A DNA stretch of 64,000 bases from JACPNO01 sp963825405. Its GTDB lineage: Bacteria > Acidobacteriota > Terriglobia > Bryobacterales > Bryobacteraceae. The notes below the pieces were generated by a model that made no database searches, was not told the origin of the DNA, and saw only the letters and a program-made list of their open reading frames with translations. Location: positions 992,001-1,056,000 of the forward strand of contig CAWGTB010000003.1 in assembly GCA_963825405.1 (NCBI GenBank), in the 5' to 3' direction. The translations under genes were made by a program, and so were the position numbers. Below, piece after piece: positions 32,468 through 41,495 of the stretch (the first letter of the stretch is position 1; the number at the start of each line of letters is the position of its first letter).

Positions 32468-33689
32468 CCGGCGCGACCTTGCGCACGATGAGCCCCCAAG
32501 CCGCGGCGCCGACCAGCAATAGCAGCGATACCGCCACAAATGCCAGAAAAAATTTTCCAGTTTTCTGCACGATGCGACCCGTGACCCAAGGCGCGGCTAC
32601 TCCGCCCAGGTTGCCGATGAAGTTCTGCCATCCGGTCCATTTTCCCGCTGCTTCAGGTCCGGAAAGCGTTTGGGTAATCGCCCAGACGTTTGACGTCAGC
32701 AGGCCAAATGACAAACTGGCCGCCATCAAAAACGCCATAGCCAGGCGCGCATCCTCCACCACAACCACCGGCAATAGCAGCACCGTCGTCAGCAGCAGGC
32801 CGCTTACGGCGAATGTCTTTCGCACCAGCGTCGGGCTGCCGCCGCGCGCGATCCAACGATCCGACGCCCACCCTCCGATCACCGAAGTTAAGGCGATTCC
32901 CCAGAACGGCATCGACCCCGCTAGCGCCATCAGCTCGCGCGAAAAGTGGCGCTCTGTCACCAGGTAATACGGTAGCCAGGTCAGCAGAAAATACCAGGCG
33001 TAGTTTCCGCAAAACAGTCCGATGAATGTTCCCCAGGCATCGCGCTGCAGCAGAATTTCGAACATACCCACCACCTGCGCTGAGCGCACTTGCTGGCGCG
33101 TTTGTGAGCGCGGGCCCCAGATCATCCACATAGGAATCCAGATCAGGCTGCCAAATCCGAGCGTTACGAATAAAGCGCGCCAGCCGAATTTCGCCATCAG
33201 CAGGCCGCCGAGCAGTGTTCCCAGCGCAGGCCCGCACTTCGATCCGGCATCCACCAGCGAGTTGGCCAGTCCCAGGTGCTGCTGCGGAAACGTGGTGGCG
33301 ATGATTTTGGAATACGCCGGGTAGGCCACCGATTCGCCCATGCCCAGTACCAGGCGCAGCATAAGCAGGGTTCCGAAGCTGGTGGCCAGGCCGGTGCCCG
33401 AGGTCGCCAGCGACCAGATCAGAAAGCCGATTCCGTAAACCCAGCGGACGTCGTAGCGATCCACCAACCAGCCGCCCGCAAGCTGGAGAATGGCGTACGT
33501 CCAGAAGAACGCCGACAGCAGGCGGCCTAACTGCTCGGCGGTGATGCCGAGTTCCATCTTCACATCCGGCGCTGCGACGGAAAGATTGCTGCGATCGATG
33601 TAATTGATGAATACCGAAAACACCATCAAGATCAGGACGCCCCATTGCGCCTTGGTCAACCGGGATTGTTTCACCGCTGTCGCGTCCAT
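32436..33689 (-). CDS. Major facilitator superfamily transporter (anion:cation symporter type)
   Basis: This 417-residue carrier has 12 predicted helices. Family signs are FINYIDRSNLSVAAPDVKMELGIT at the N-terminus, RLVLGMGESVAYPAYSKII, the loop ASDRWIARGGS and PEAAGKWTGWQNFIGNLGG. These fit the ACS group, which imports hexuronates, glucarate, phthalate and similar organic anions. The substrate is not predictable. No catabolic genes adjoin it. Confidence 0.88.
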   Translation of the reverse strand: MDATAVKQSRLTKAQWGVLILMVFSVFINYIDRSNLSVAAPDVKMELGITAEQLGRLLSAFFWTYAILQLAGGWLVDRYDVRWVYGIGFLIWSLATSGTGLATSFGTLLMLRLVLGMGESVAYPAYSKIIATTFPQQHLGLANSLVDAGSKCGPALGTLLGGLLMAKFGWRALFVTLGFGSLIWIPMWMIWGPRSQTRQQVRSAQVVGMFEILLQRDAWGTFIGLFCGNYAWYFLLTWLPYYLVTERHFSRELMALAGSMPFWGIALTSVIGGWASDRWIARGGSPTLVRKTFAVSGLLLTTVLLLPVVVVEDARLAMAFLMAASLSFGLLTSNVWAITQTLSGPEAAGKWTGWQNFIGNLGGVAAPWVTGRIVQKTGKFFLAFVAVSLLLLVGAAAWGLIVRKVAPVKWKAASATP

Positions 33690-33747
33690 AAAAAAGGTGT
33701 GGAATGATTCTATCAGTGCCCCGGCCGCTGTATTAGACTAGGCCCTT

Positions 33748-35442
33748 ATGCGACTCCTGCTGCTGCTGTTTGCCATCCCTCTGTTTGCGCAACCTTACCG
33801 GGTGCTGATCCAGTCCAACATGGCGGTGGATATGCGCGATGGCGTCACGCTGCGCGCCGATATTTATCTGCCGGATGGCGAGGGGCAATTTCCCGTGCTG
33901 CTGGAGCGGACGCCTTACAATCGCGCGGCGGATGCCAGCATGGCGTCGCAGTTGGCTGCCCACGGCTACGTGGTCGTGATTCAGGACACGCGCGGGCGGT
34001 ACGCATCCGAAGGCGAATTCTATCCGTTTCGCAATGAGAGCCAGGACGGCTACGACACCGTCGAGTGGGCCGCGAAGTTGCCGGATTCGAACGGACAGGT
34101 CGGGATGTTCGGCGGGTCGTACGTGGGCGCGACGCAGATGCTGGCCGCCATCGCCAAGCCGCCGCATCTGGAAGCGATTTTTCCCTACGTCACCGCCGCG
34201 GAGTACTACGAAGGCTGGACCTACCAGGGCGGCAGCCTGATGCAGTGGTTCGCCAGTTCGTGGTCGTCAGGGCTGGCGATCGACACGCTTACGCGACAGG
34301 CGAATCGCACGAGTGAATCCGAAGGAATGGTCGAAGACGCTGCCGGTGGAGGCTTATACGCATGGCGGACTTTCCGCCCGTTGACGGGCTCGCTCCGTAC
34401 TTCAAGGACTGGGTAGCGCATGAAACGGACGACGATTACTGGCGTCCGTGGAAGATTTCCGATCATTACCCGGAGATGAAAGTGAAGGCGCTGCATGCCG
34501 GCGGCTGGCACGATATTTTTCTGGGTGGCTCGATTCGCAATTACGAAGGCATGCACAAATCGTCTCCTGCCGGCGAGAATCAGCGGCTGCTCCTTGGTCC
34601 GTGGGCGCACGCAGCTACATCACCGGAAGGAAAAATCGGCGATGTTGTTTTTGGCAAGAACGCCGTGCTGGACATGACTGGAACCGCCTTGAAGTGGTTC
34701 GACTATGCCCTGAAAGGCGTGCGCAACGAATATGCCAACGGAGCGCCGGTGCGTATTTTTGTGATGGGCGATAACGTCTGGCGCGACGAGAAGGAATTTC
34801 CCCTGGCGCGCACGAAATACACAAAATATTTTCTGCACTCGTCACACGGGCTGGCCGTGGCCGCCCCCGAAAGCGAAACGCCGGAGAGCTATGAGTACGA
34901 TCCGGCCAATCCGGTGCCAACCATCGGCGGCAGGCTGTGCTGCGGCGGGCAGATTCCACCCGGTCCCGCGGATCAGCGCCCCAACGAAGGCCGTCCCGAC
35001 GTGCTGATTTTTTCCACGCCGCCGCTTGATCGGGATACCGAAGTGACCGGCTGGATTCGCGCCGAAATCCACGCGGCGACTTCGGCCGTGGATACGGATT
35101 TCACCGCGCTGCTGGCCGATGTCGATCCCTCCGGCTACGCGCGCTTTCTTACCGACGGCGTCGTACGCGCCCGCTATCGCAACTCGACCCAGAAGGCCGA
35201 GCCGATCGCGCCCGGCGAAATTATCCGCTACAACATCGACCTCTGGGCCACCAGCAATGTGTTCAAGGCCGGCCATCGCATCCGGCTTGTATGTGTCCAG
35301 CAGCAACTTTCCGCGCTTCAATCGCAACTTGAATACCGGTGAGCCGATTCAATCGTCGACGCGCATGGTGAATGCCAGCCAGAAGATTTATCACGACGCG
35401 CAGCATCCGTCGGCGCTGGTGCTGCCGGTGATTCCGCGCTGA
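33748..35442 (+). CDS. CocE/NonD-type S15 family hydrolase, at least three frame breaks
   Basis: The protein starts with a signal peptide (MRLLLLLFAIPLFAQ). It continues as an S15/CocE-type alpha/beta hydrolase: VDMRDGVTLRADIYLP, RTPYNR, DTRGRYASEGEF, the nucleophile motif MFGGSYVGATQ and LLLGPWAHAA with the likely catalytic His, then a C-terminal jelly-roll part (VDTDFTALLADVDPSG). The frame changes near 34310, where VNPKEWSKTLPVEAY appears in the second frame. It changes again near 34355 (third frame, ADFPPVDGLAPYFKDW) and near 35290, where SSNFPRFNRNLNTGEP returns to the first frame. Each repair gives family-typical sequence, so indel errors are likely. It would act on esters or peptides in the periplasm. 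Confidence 0.8.
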
Positions 35443-35458
35443 GCCGTTAGAATAGGAC

Positions 35459-36445
35459 GTGCGCCCATTTCAGCCGCTGGTTTCCAGTCCGCACCTGCTG
35501 ACGATTCTCGGCCACTATTGGCCGCGCAATCTGGACATTAGTTTGTACCCAATTGAGTCCCAGTTGTACCGGACCGACGCGGACACGCAAGTGTTGGTGC
35601 AGACCCAAAAGCCGGTGGGTACGGCGCGCGGCGCTATCGTGATGGTGCACGGTCTCGAAGGATCGGGCGAGGCTGGCTACATGCGCACGATGGCGCATAC
35701 CGCAGTCCAGGCCGGTTATATCGCGCATCGCTTCCACATGCGAACCTGCGGCGGAACCGAGCATTTGACGAAGACTCTGTATCACGGCGGTTTGACCGGT
35801 GATCTGCTGGCCGTGCTGCGGCAGTGGGAGAGCCAAGGACAGACGCCGGTTCACTTGGTGGGCTATTCGCTAGGCGGCAACGTGGTCGCAAAGTTGACGG
35901 GCGAGCTGGGCGAGCAGGCCGGCGCAATCATCACCAGCGCCTGCGCGGTCTCGACCCCAATTGATTTGAACGCGGGCGCGCGGCGGCTTGCCGAGCCATC
36001 GAATCGCCTCTATGAACAGCGCTTTCTGCGCCGCATGCGGGAACGGGTACGGGCCACCAAGCTTTTTTCCGAGGAGACGCTAAAGGTGCGCGGCTCGCTG
36101 TGGGATTTTGACGACCGAATCACCGGCCCTTCATTCGGTTTTAGCGGCGCGGAGCACTACTATCAAACGCAGTCCTGCCAAAATTTTCTGGATGCCATTC
36201 GCGTCCCCACTCTCTTCATACAGGCGAAGGACGACATCTTTATTCCGTTCGAAATGTTCGCGCATCCCGCTTTCCAATCCAGCCCGTGGCTTAAGCTCAT
36301 CGTCACGGAACGCGGCGGCCACCTGGGCTTTCTCTCCCGGCGCAAGCCGCGCTTTTGGGTAGATGAAGTGGTGATGGAGTGGATCGCAAGCCATTCACCG
36401 GCCATGCCGGCTTTCCAGGCGGATCAGCGAACCTTGACCACGTAG
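35459..36445 (+). CDS. YheT-type alpha/beta hydrolase
   Basis: This 328-residue cytosolic hydrolase has LVSSPHLLTILGHYWPR at the start, the oxyanion motif VMVHGLEGSGEAGY, HRFHMRTCGGTE, the nucleophile elbow VGYSLGGN, the acid region FIQAKDDIFIP and the His in GGHLGFL. These are the features of the YheT/ABHD1-3 family, with esterase or acylglycerol lipase activity. The GTG at 35459 is the start. The 3' end overlaps the convergent cupin gene by 22 bases. Confidence 0.88.
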   Translation: MRPFQPLVSSPHLLTILGHYWPRNLDISLYPIESQLYRTDADTQVLVQTQKPVGTARGAIVMVHGLEGSGEAGYMRTMAHTAVQAGYIAHRFHMRTCGGTEHLTKTLYHGGLTGDLLAVLRQWESQGQTPVHLVGYSLGGNVVAKLTGELGEQAGAIITSACAVSTPIDLNAGARRLAEPSNRLYEQRFLRRMRERVRATKLFSEETLKVRGSLWDFDDRITGPSFGFSGAEHYYQTQSCQNFLDAIRVPTLFIQAKDDIFIPFEMFAHPAFQSSPWLKLIVTERGGHLGFLSRRKPRFWVDEVVMEWIASHSPAMPAFQADQRTLTT

Positions 36446-36852
36446 TAAAGCACCGGGCCCGCCGTGACGGCCTTGAACCAGTGTGGCGTGCCGGCAGGCA
36501 CGATAATCACATCGCCTTTGGTGATGGTACGCGACTCGCCGCCGTGCAGTTCGCCGCCGCGCGTTTCACCGGGACCGGCGTTCTCACCGCCCGTAACGGT
36601 CCCGCCGGTTACGAAGGTCGCAGTGCCTTCGAGCACGTAGACAATGTCGGCGTCCTTGGCGTGGATTTCCGGCCTACCAGCGGCATCACGGCGGCTGGCG
36701 AGCACCTTATAGTTGGCGCCGCCGCCGTAAATCGTGCCGCCTTTGACGAACTCGGCGGCGACTTTTTCGTGACCGATGTAGGTGGCGGAGTGCTTGGCGG
36801 GCTCGGCCGCAAAAGACATTCCGAGAAAAAATAAAACGGCGATTGCTTTCAT
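36424..36852 (-). CDS. Exported cupin-domain protein
   Basis: This 142-residue protein has a signal peptide (MKAIAVLFFLGMSFA). A single cupin fold follows, with IHAKDADIVYVLEGTATFVTGG and DVIIVPAGTPHWFKAV, the latter giving the second metal-binding His. A periplasmic metal- or small-ligand-binding role is likely. It lies 13 bases after the end of cdsA on the same strand and may share its transcript. Confidence 0.82.
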   Translation of the reverse strand: MKAIAVLFFLGMSFAAEPAKHSATYIGHEKVAAEFVKGGTIYGGGANYKVLASRRDAAGRPEIHAKDADIVYVLEGTATFVTGGTVTGGENAGPGETRGGELHGGESRTITKGDVIIVPAGTPHWFKAVTAGPVLYYVVKVR

Positions 36853-36865
36853 TGTTTCAGCCCCC

Positions 36866-37648
36866 TCAGGAGAAAAATGCCGAGACCAGGTACAGCTTCA
36901 AGTACACCACGGGCATGGCGAAGAGCGTGCTGTCCACGCGGTCCAGCAGGCCGCCATGACCGGGCAGCAGCGTGCTGCTGTCCTTCATTTTGGCGCCACG
37001 TTTGAGCGCGGATTCCGCCTGATCGCCGATTTGACCAGCCGCGTTGGCGACAGCGGTGAGCACGATCGCCTCAATCAGCGAAACCGATGGCAAGAAACGG
37101 CCGAGATAGATGACGCCGAAGATCACCGATCCGACGAGCGAAGCCGCCGCGCCTTCCCACGATTTCTGCGGGCTCACTACCGGGCTCATTTTGTGTTTGC
37201 CCCACTGCCTGCCCACATAGTAAGCCGCGCCATCGCCCACCCAATTCAGAGCCAGCGCATAGGTGAGCCAGTGCGGGCTGGCTTCGCGCAGCAGGATCGC
37301 AAATTTCCAGGCGCCGAAAATGTAGACGATACCGGTAAGCCACAGTGCCGCGTCTGGCAGCGCACGGGTGAGATCCTGAGCGCGCAGTGATAAGCCGAGC
37401 GCGAGTAGCGCCAACAGCGTCATCACCAGAAAACCGGTGTCCGGTTTGGCCGCCAGCACCAGCAGTCCCGCAGCATAGCCCACCGGGCCGGATCGCGACA
37501 CGCCGTATCCCGACGCCACGGCGCAATATTCGGAATAGCAGATTACGGCCACGAGGGCGGTGACGGCGAAAACCAACCACGCAGGCCCCAGCAGCGTGAC
37601 GTACAGCACGGCTGGGATCATCAGGGAAGCGGTGATCAACCTCTTCAT
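36866..37648 (-). CDS. cdsA: Phosphatidate cytidylyltransferase
   Basis: This 260-residue integral membrane enzyme makes CDP-diacylglycerol from CTP and phosphatidate for phospholipid synthesis. It has about eight helices, SPQKSWEGAAASLVGS, and the CdsA signature KMKDSSTLLPGHGGLLDRVDS near the C-terminus with its metal-binding Asp residues. The gene follows uppS by seven bases, the usual uppS-cdsA order. Confidence 0.95.
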   Translation of the reverse strand: MKRLITASLMIPAVLYVTLLGPAWLVFAVTALVAVICYSEYCAVASGYGVSRSGPVGYAAGLLVLAAKPDTGFLVMTLLALLALGLSLRAQDLTRALPDAALWLTGIVYIFGAWKFAILLREASPHWLTYALALNWVGDGAAYYVGRQWGKHKMSPVVSPQKSWEGAAASLVGSVIFGVIYLGRFLPSVSLIEAIVLTAVANAAGQIGDQAESALKRGAKMKDSSTLLPGHGGLLDRVDSTLFAMPVVYLKLYLVSAFFS

Positions 37649-37655
37649 CGTTCGT

Positions 37656-38498
37656 TCATCGCGACGAAACGATGGCTTCGATGAGCTGATCCTCGCGATT
37701 GTGCGTCCGTGCGTTGAGCGGTTCGCCCTTCAGCCCGCCGTAACGGCGCTCGCGCTTCTGAAATTCCAGAATGGCGCGCAGCAGCTCGGAGCGGTTGAAA
37801 TCCGGCCAAAGCGTTTCGGTGACGTAGAGCTCGGCGTAGGCGATTTGCCACAGCAGGAAATTGCTGATGCGCATCTCCCCGGACGTGCGGATGAGAAGAT
37901 CGGGATCGGGCGAATTCGCGGTGTAGAGATTGGCGGTGAGCAGCTCTTCGTCCATGCGCAGGGAATCCAACGCGCCCTGACGGCGAGCAGCATCCAGAAT
38001 GGCGTTGAAGGCATCGATGATGTCCGCGCGGCCGCTGTAATTGATGGCCAGGTTCACCAACAGGCCGCGGTTGCCTGCGGTGGCCTGCACCACGGCATCG
38101 AGTTCGTTACGAACCTGCGGAGGTAAAGCGTCCAGGCGGCCAATAGCTTCCAGGCGGATATCGTTTTTCTGCAGTTCGGGCAGCTCTTTGCGCAAATAAA
38201 AACGCAGCAGGCGCCACAAAGTTTCGATTTCGGCGCGTGGGCGCTTCCAGTTTTCCATTGAGAAGGCATACAAAGTGAGAACTTGTACGCCTAGCCGCGC
38301 ACAGGTTTCCACCGTGCTGCGGACCGGGCCCACGCCGGCCTGATGTCCGGCCACACGCGGCAGGCTGCGCCGCCTTGCCCAGCGGCCATTGCCGTCCATG
38401 ATGATTGCGATGTGCGCCGGCAGCCGGCTGGGATCAATGGCGTGCGCCAACTCCCAGTCCGGATCCTCCGGCCTGAGAGCATCCAGTAAAGCCTTCAT
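37656..38498 (-). CDS. uppS: Undecaprenyl diphosphate synthase / isoprenyl transferase
   Basis: This 280-residue cis-prenyltransferase makes the lipid carrier for cell-wall synthesis. Motifs are HIAIIMDGNGRWARRR with the catalytic Asp, GHQAGVGPVRSTVETC, LTLYAFSMENWKRP, NLAINYSGRADI, DPDLLIRTSGEMRISNFLLWQIAYAE and WPDF. A short N-terminal extension (about 25 residues) precedes the fold. It is followed directly by cdsA and divergent from the O-antigen-ligase-like gene. Confidence 0.96.
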   Translation of the reverse strand: MKALLDALRPEDPDWELAHAIDPSRLPAHIAIIMDGNGRWARRRSLPRVAGHQAGVGPVRSTVETCARLGVQVLTLYAFSMENWKRPRAEIETLWRLLRFYLRKELPELQKNDIRLEAIGRLDALPPQVRNELDAVVQATAGNRGLLVNLAINYSGRADIIDAFNAILDAARRQGALDSLRMDEELLTANLYTANSPDPDLLIRTSGEMRISNFLLWQIAYAELYVTETLWPDFNRSELLRAILEFQKRERRYGGLKGEPLNARTHNREDQLIEAIVSSR

Positions 38499-38577
38499 GC
38501 AGTCTTCCCTATGTTACACCGGCGTGCCGCTCCCTGCCAGCCAAAGCATTCTGGCATACTGAGAACTTTGCCACGCA

Positions 38578-39809
38578 ATCCTTCCATATTGGAGCGCGCC
38601 GCCCTGTATTGCACGCTGGCGTCGGCGGTGTCGATCCTGCTTTCCATCGCTGTTTCTCAAATTTTGCTGGGTCTGGCATTCGTGCTGATGCTGCTGTCCC
38701 GCCAGACCCGGCGCCTGCCCGCGGCGTGGCTGCCGCTCGCGCTATTTCTTGCCGGGACGCTGGTTTCGCTGGCGTTTTCTCCCGATCCCACAGCAGGAAT
38801 GCCGCAGGTGCGTAAATTTTTTGTCTTCCTGATGCTGGTCACGATCTATTGCGTGGTTCGCGAGATGCTATGGATTCGCCGCCTGATCATGGCGTGGGCG
38901 GCCGTGGGCGCTATTGATGCTTCGGTAGCGCTGGTGCAATATGCCCAGAAGATGCGGGAGGCCCGCGAACTGGGGCTCAGCTTCTACCAATATTACGTGG
39001 AGAAGCGCATCACAGGGGCGATGAGCCACTGGATGACGTTCGGCGGGACTGAGATGTTTGCGCTGCTGATGCTGGCGGCGTATCTGCTTTTTTCCGGCGG
39101 GCAGATCAGAAAGCGCGAGTACCGCGTGCTGATCGGATGCGCAGCCTTGATTGTGGTAGCGCTGATTTTGGGAGAGACGCGCAGCATCTGGCTGGCGATT
39201 GCCATCGCCGGCGGCTATCTGGTTTGGTGCTGGAAGCCGCGCTTGCTGTTTGTGCTTCCTGTGGCGGCGGCATTGGTGCTGGTGGTCGCGCCCCGAGGAG
39301 TGCAGCAGCGCTTTACATCGTTTTATAAACCGCAGGGAGAAATCGATTCCAACCAGCACCGCATCGTGACCTGGCGCACCGGCATACAAATGATTCGCGC
39401 GCATCCGTGGCTCGGTTTAGGGCCGGAAATCGTTGGGCGTGATTTCAATTCGTACGTGCCGGCGGACATCCCGCGGCCCCTGCCGAGAGGCTTCTACGGG
39501 CATCTGCACAACATTTATTTGCAGTACGCAGCCGAGCGCGGCATTCCGGTGATGCTGCTGATGATGTGGTGGTTGAGCAAAATGCTGCTGGATTTCGGCC
39601 GTGGCATTCGCCGGCTTCCCGCGGGTCCCAGCGACACTCGTGCCGTGCTTCAGGGCGCAGTGGCGGTACTCATTGCCACCCTGATTGCCGGATTCTTCGA
39701 GGTGAATCTCGGCGATAGCGAAGTGCTCACGGTTTTCCTAGCTGTCATGGCGTGCGGCTACGTGGTGTTAGATGAGTTGGGTCCACTTCACGTCCCCGGT
39801 CAGGGCTGA
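38578..39809 (+). CDS. O-antigen ligase / Wzy-type polymerase family membrane protein
   Basis: The protein has about ten membrane helices and the Wzy_C-type loop with HRIVTWRTGIQMIRAHPWLGLGPE and HLHNIYLQYAAERGIPVMLL. These are typical of O-antigen ligases and polymerases that build or attach surface polysaccharide in the periplasm. The TTG at 38578 is preferred because it puts the first helix near the N-terminus. An ATG at 38511 would add a 22-residue charged, unlikely leader. The 3' end overlaps the convergent DUF885 gene by 65 bases. Confidence 0.82.
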
Positions 39810-41457
39810 CTCCCAGATATTCCCATTTCTGCAGCGCGATCGGCACGTTGCCGTTCTTCAACAGGAAGTCGTGGAAATCCCGCAAGCTGAACTTATCGCC
39901 CTGCACGCGGCGCGCTTCAGCCAGAAAATCCATGATCTGGATTTTGCCAATTTGATAATCAATTGCCTGGCAGGGTGTGGTGGCGAAGAACGCGGCTTCC
40001 CAGCGTGCGGTGGCCGTATCCATGGGCACGGTGTTATGTAAATACTCGGCGGCCTGATCGATGGTGAAAGTTCCCAACGCCAGCTTGACGTCCGCCTCTA
40101 CACGTAAGGCGCGCAGCCGCATGAAGCTGTAGATCAGCTCGCGCGAGCGCGGACTGTCGTCGAATAATCCTGCCTGTAACGACATCTCTTCGGTGTAGAA
40201 ACCGATGCCTTCGTTAGCGCCGGAATCGTAATAATGCTGGCGAATGGGATCTTCGTTGGCGAAAGAAAGCGCAGCCTGATAGTAGTGCACGCCTTCGTGC
40301 ATGATGATCACGCGCGGGTCGCGCGCGGTGGCGGCGCCGAAGAAGCCGAGATTAGGTCCGGGCACCCCAATGTAGCTGGTGGCATTCTCCTTGAGGCGCG
40401 TGGGCGAGGTCAGATCGTCATGCACCGTGAGCTCGCCAAACGGCTCGATGTAAGCCGGCTCAGGCAGATTGTAGTAGTGCTGCAGCCAGGGCGGAAAGGT
40501 CATGAATCCGTGGTCATCCAAATATTTGCGGGTGGAGTTTTCCAGCTGCTTTTCGCGGGCTACCCAGGCGGCCTGATCTTTCGGCAGCGGAAGCTCAGGC
40601 CTGCCGGCGTTGCGCTGTTTTTCGTATGCCTCGAACGCGACGGAGCGGTCCCATTCCATTTTTCCCATGGCCAGCAATTGCTCCGGCGTATACGGCATAA
40701 GCGCGATGCTCTTTAGAAAGTACTCGTAGGCTTCGCGGCCAATGGCGGTGTCGGCGGGGAGGGAATCCACGCGCTCCGTGAGCCATCCGCGATAGGTTTC
40801 GAGCGCGACGATGGCTTTCTCGGTGCTGCCTCGCAGAGCTTTGGCGCTCGAGCCATCGAGCTTAGGCTCGAGCGCACGCATGGCTGTAGTCAGGCGCTCG
40901 CGGATATCTTTCAACTGGCCGATGGCGAGCTGCGCGAAAGGCCTGCGGGCCTCGGTGAGATTGCTTTGCGCTTCTTCAATCAGGCGCGGGACGGCGTCCA
41001 TGCGCGCCACGATGTCGCGGCTGCGCGCGGCATCGAACGGCGGCGGCTGCAGCAGGCGAAGGAGTACCGCGCCCAACGTCTGATCGACATAGAAGGTGGG
41101 ATTGCGCTGCCAGTTGCGCGTGATGTCGAGTTCCCAATGCACGCGCGCAAGGGCTGAACCGATGAGCCGGTAATCGACTTGACGCGGGATGCGCCAGTTC
41201 GCCGGGCTGATTTTCTTGTAACGCTCTTCAAACGCCGCCAGGTCTTCGCGCTGTTTCTCGACAGAAGCTTTGGACCACGAGGGAGTCCAGCCGGCGGGCC
41301 GGCCAATTCGCGGGATGTCGTCGGACGAGATGGGCTGGTTGAGGACGCGCCATTGCCAGAAATCGCGCGCCAGATCGTCGAACGAATCGGCACGAGCAAA
41401 AGTGGCGCAAGCCGCTAGAATTCCAGTGACAAATAGCGCGCGGAAACAGAATCGCAT
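39745..41457 (-). CDS. DUF885 family protein, putative exported zinc peptidase
   Basis: From the ATG at 41455-41457 the protein has 570 residues and a signal peptide (MRFCFRALFVTGILAACATFARA). The DUF885 fold is mostly helical. It contains an HExxH zinc motif in IMHEGVHYYQAAL, with ANEGIGFYTEEMSLQAG downstream likely supplying a further ligand. The family is distantly related to M3/M32-type peptidases; the substrate is unknown. The frame is open further upstream to 41640 but that part lacks family features. Confidence 0.85.
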   Translation of the reverse strand: MRFCFRALFVTGILAACATFARADSFDDLARDFWQWRVLNQPISSDDIPRIGRPAGWTPSWSKASVEKQREDLAAFEERYKKISPANWRIPRQVDYRLIGSALARVHWELDITRNWQRNPTFYVDQTLGAVLLRLLQPPPFDAARSRDIVARMDAVPRLIEEAQSNLTEARRPFAQLAIGQLKDIRERLTTAMRALEPKLDGSSAKALRGSTEKAIVALETYRGWLTERVDSLPADTAIGREAYEYFLKSIALMPYTPEQLLAMGKMEWDRSVAFEAYEKQRNAGRPELPLPKDQAAWVAREKQLENSTRKYLDDHGFMTFPPWLQHYYNLPEPAYIEPFGELTVHDDLTSPTRLKENATSYIGVPGPNLGFFGAATARDPRVIIMHEGVHYYQAALSFANEDPIRQHYYDSGANEGIGFYTEEMSLQAGLFDDSPRSRELIYSFMRLRALRVEADVKLALGTFTIDQAAEYLHNTVPMDTATARWEAAFFATTPCQAIDYQIGKIQIMDFLAEARRVQGDKFSLRDFHDFLLKNGNVPIALQKWEYLGVSPDRGREVDPTHLTPRSRTP

Positions 41458-41495
41458 GAGCCCATCATAACTGGTGATCAGCCGGCTGGATACGA

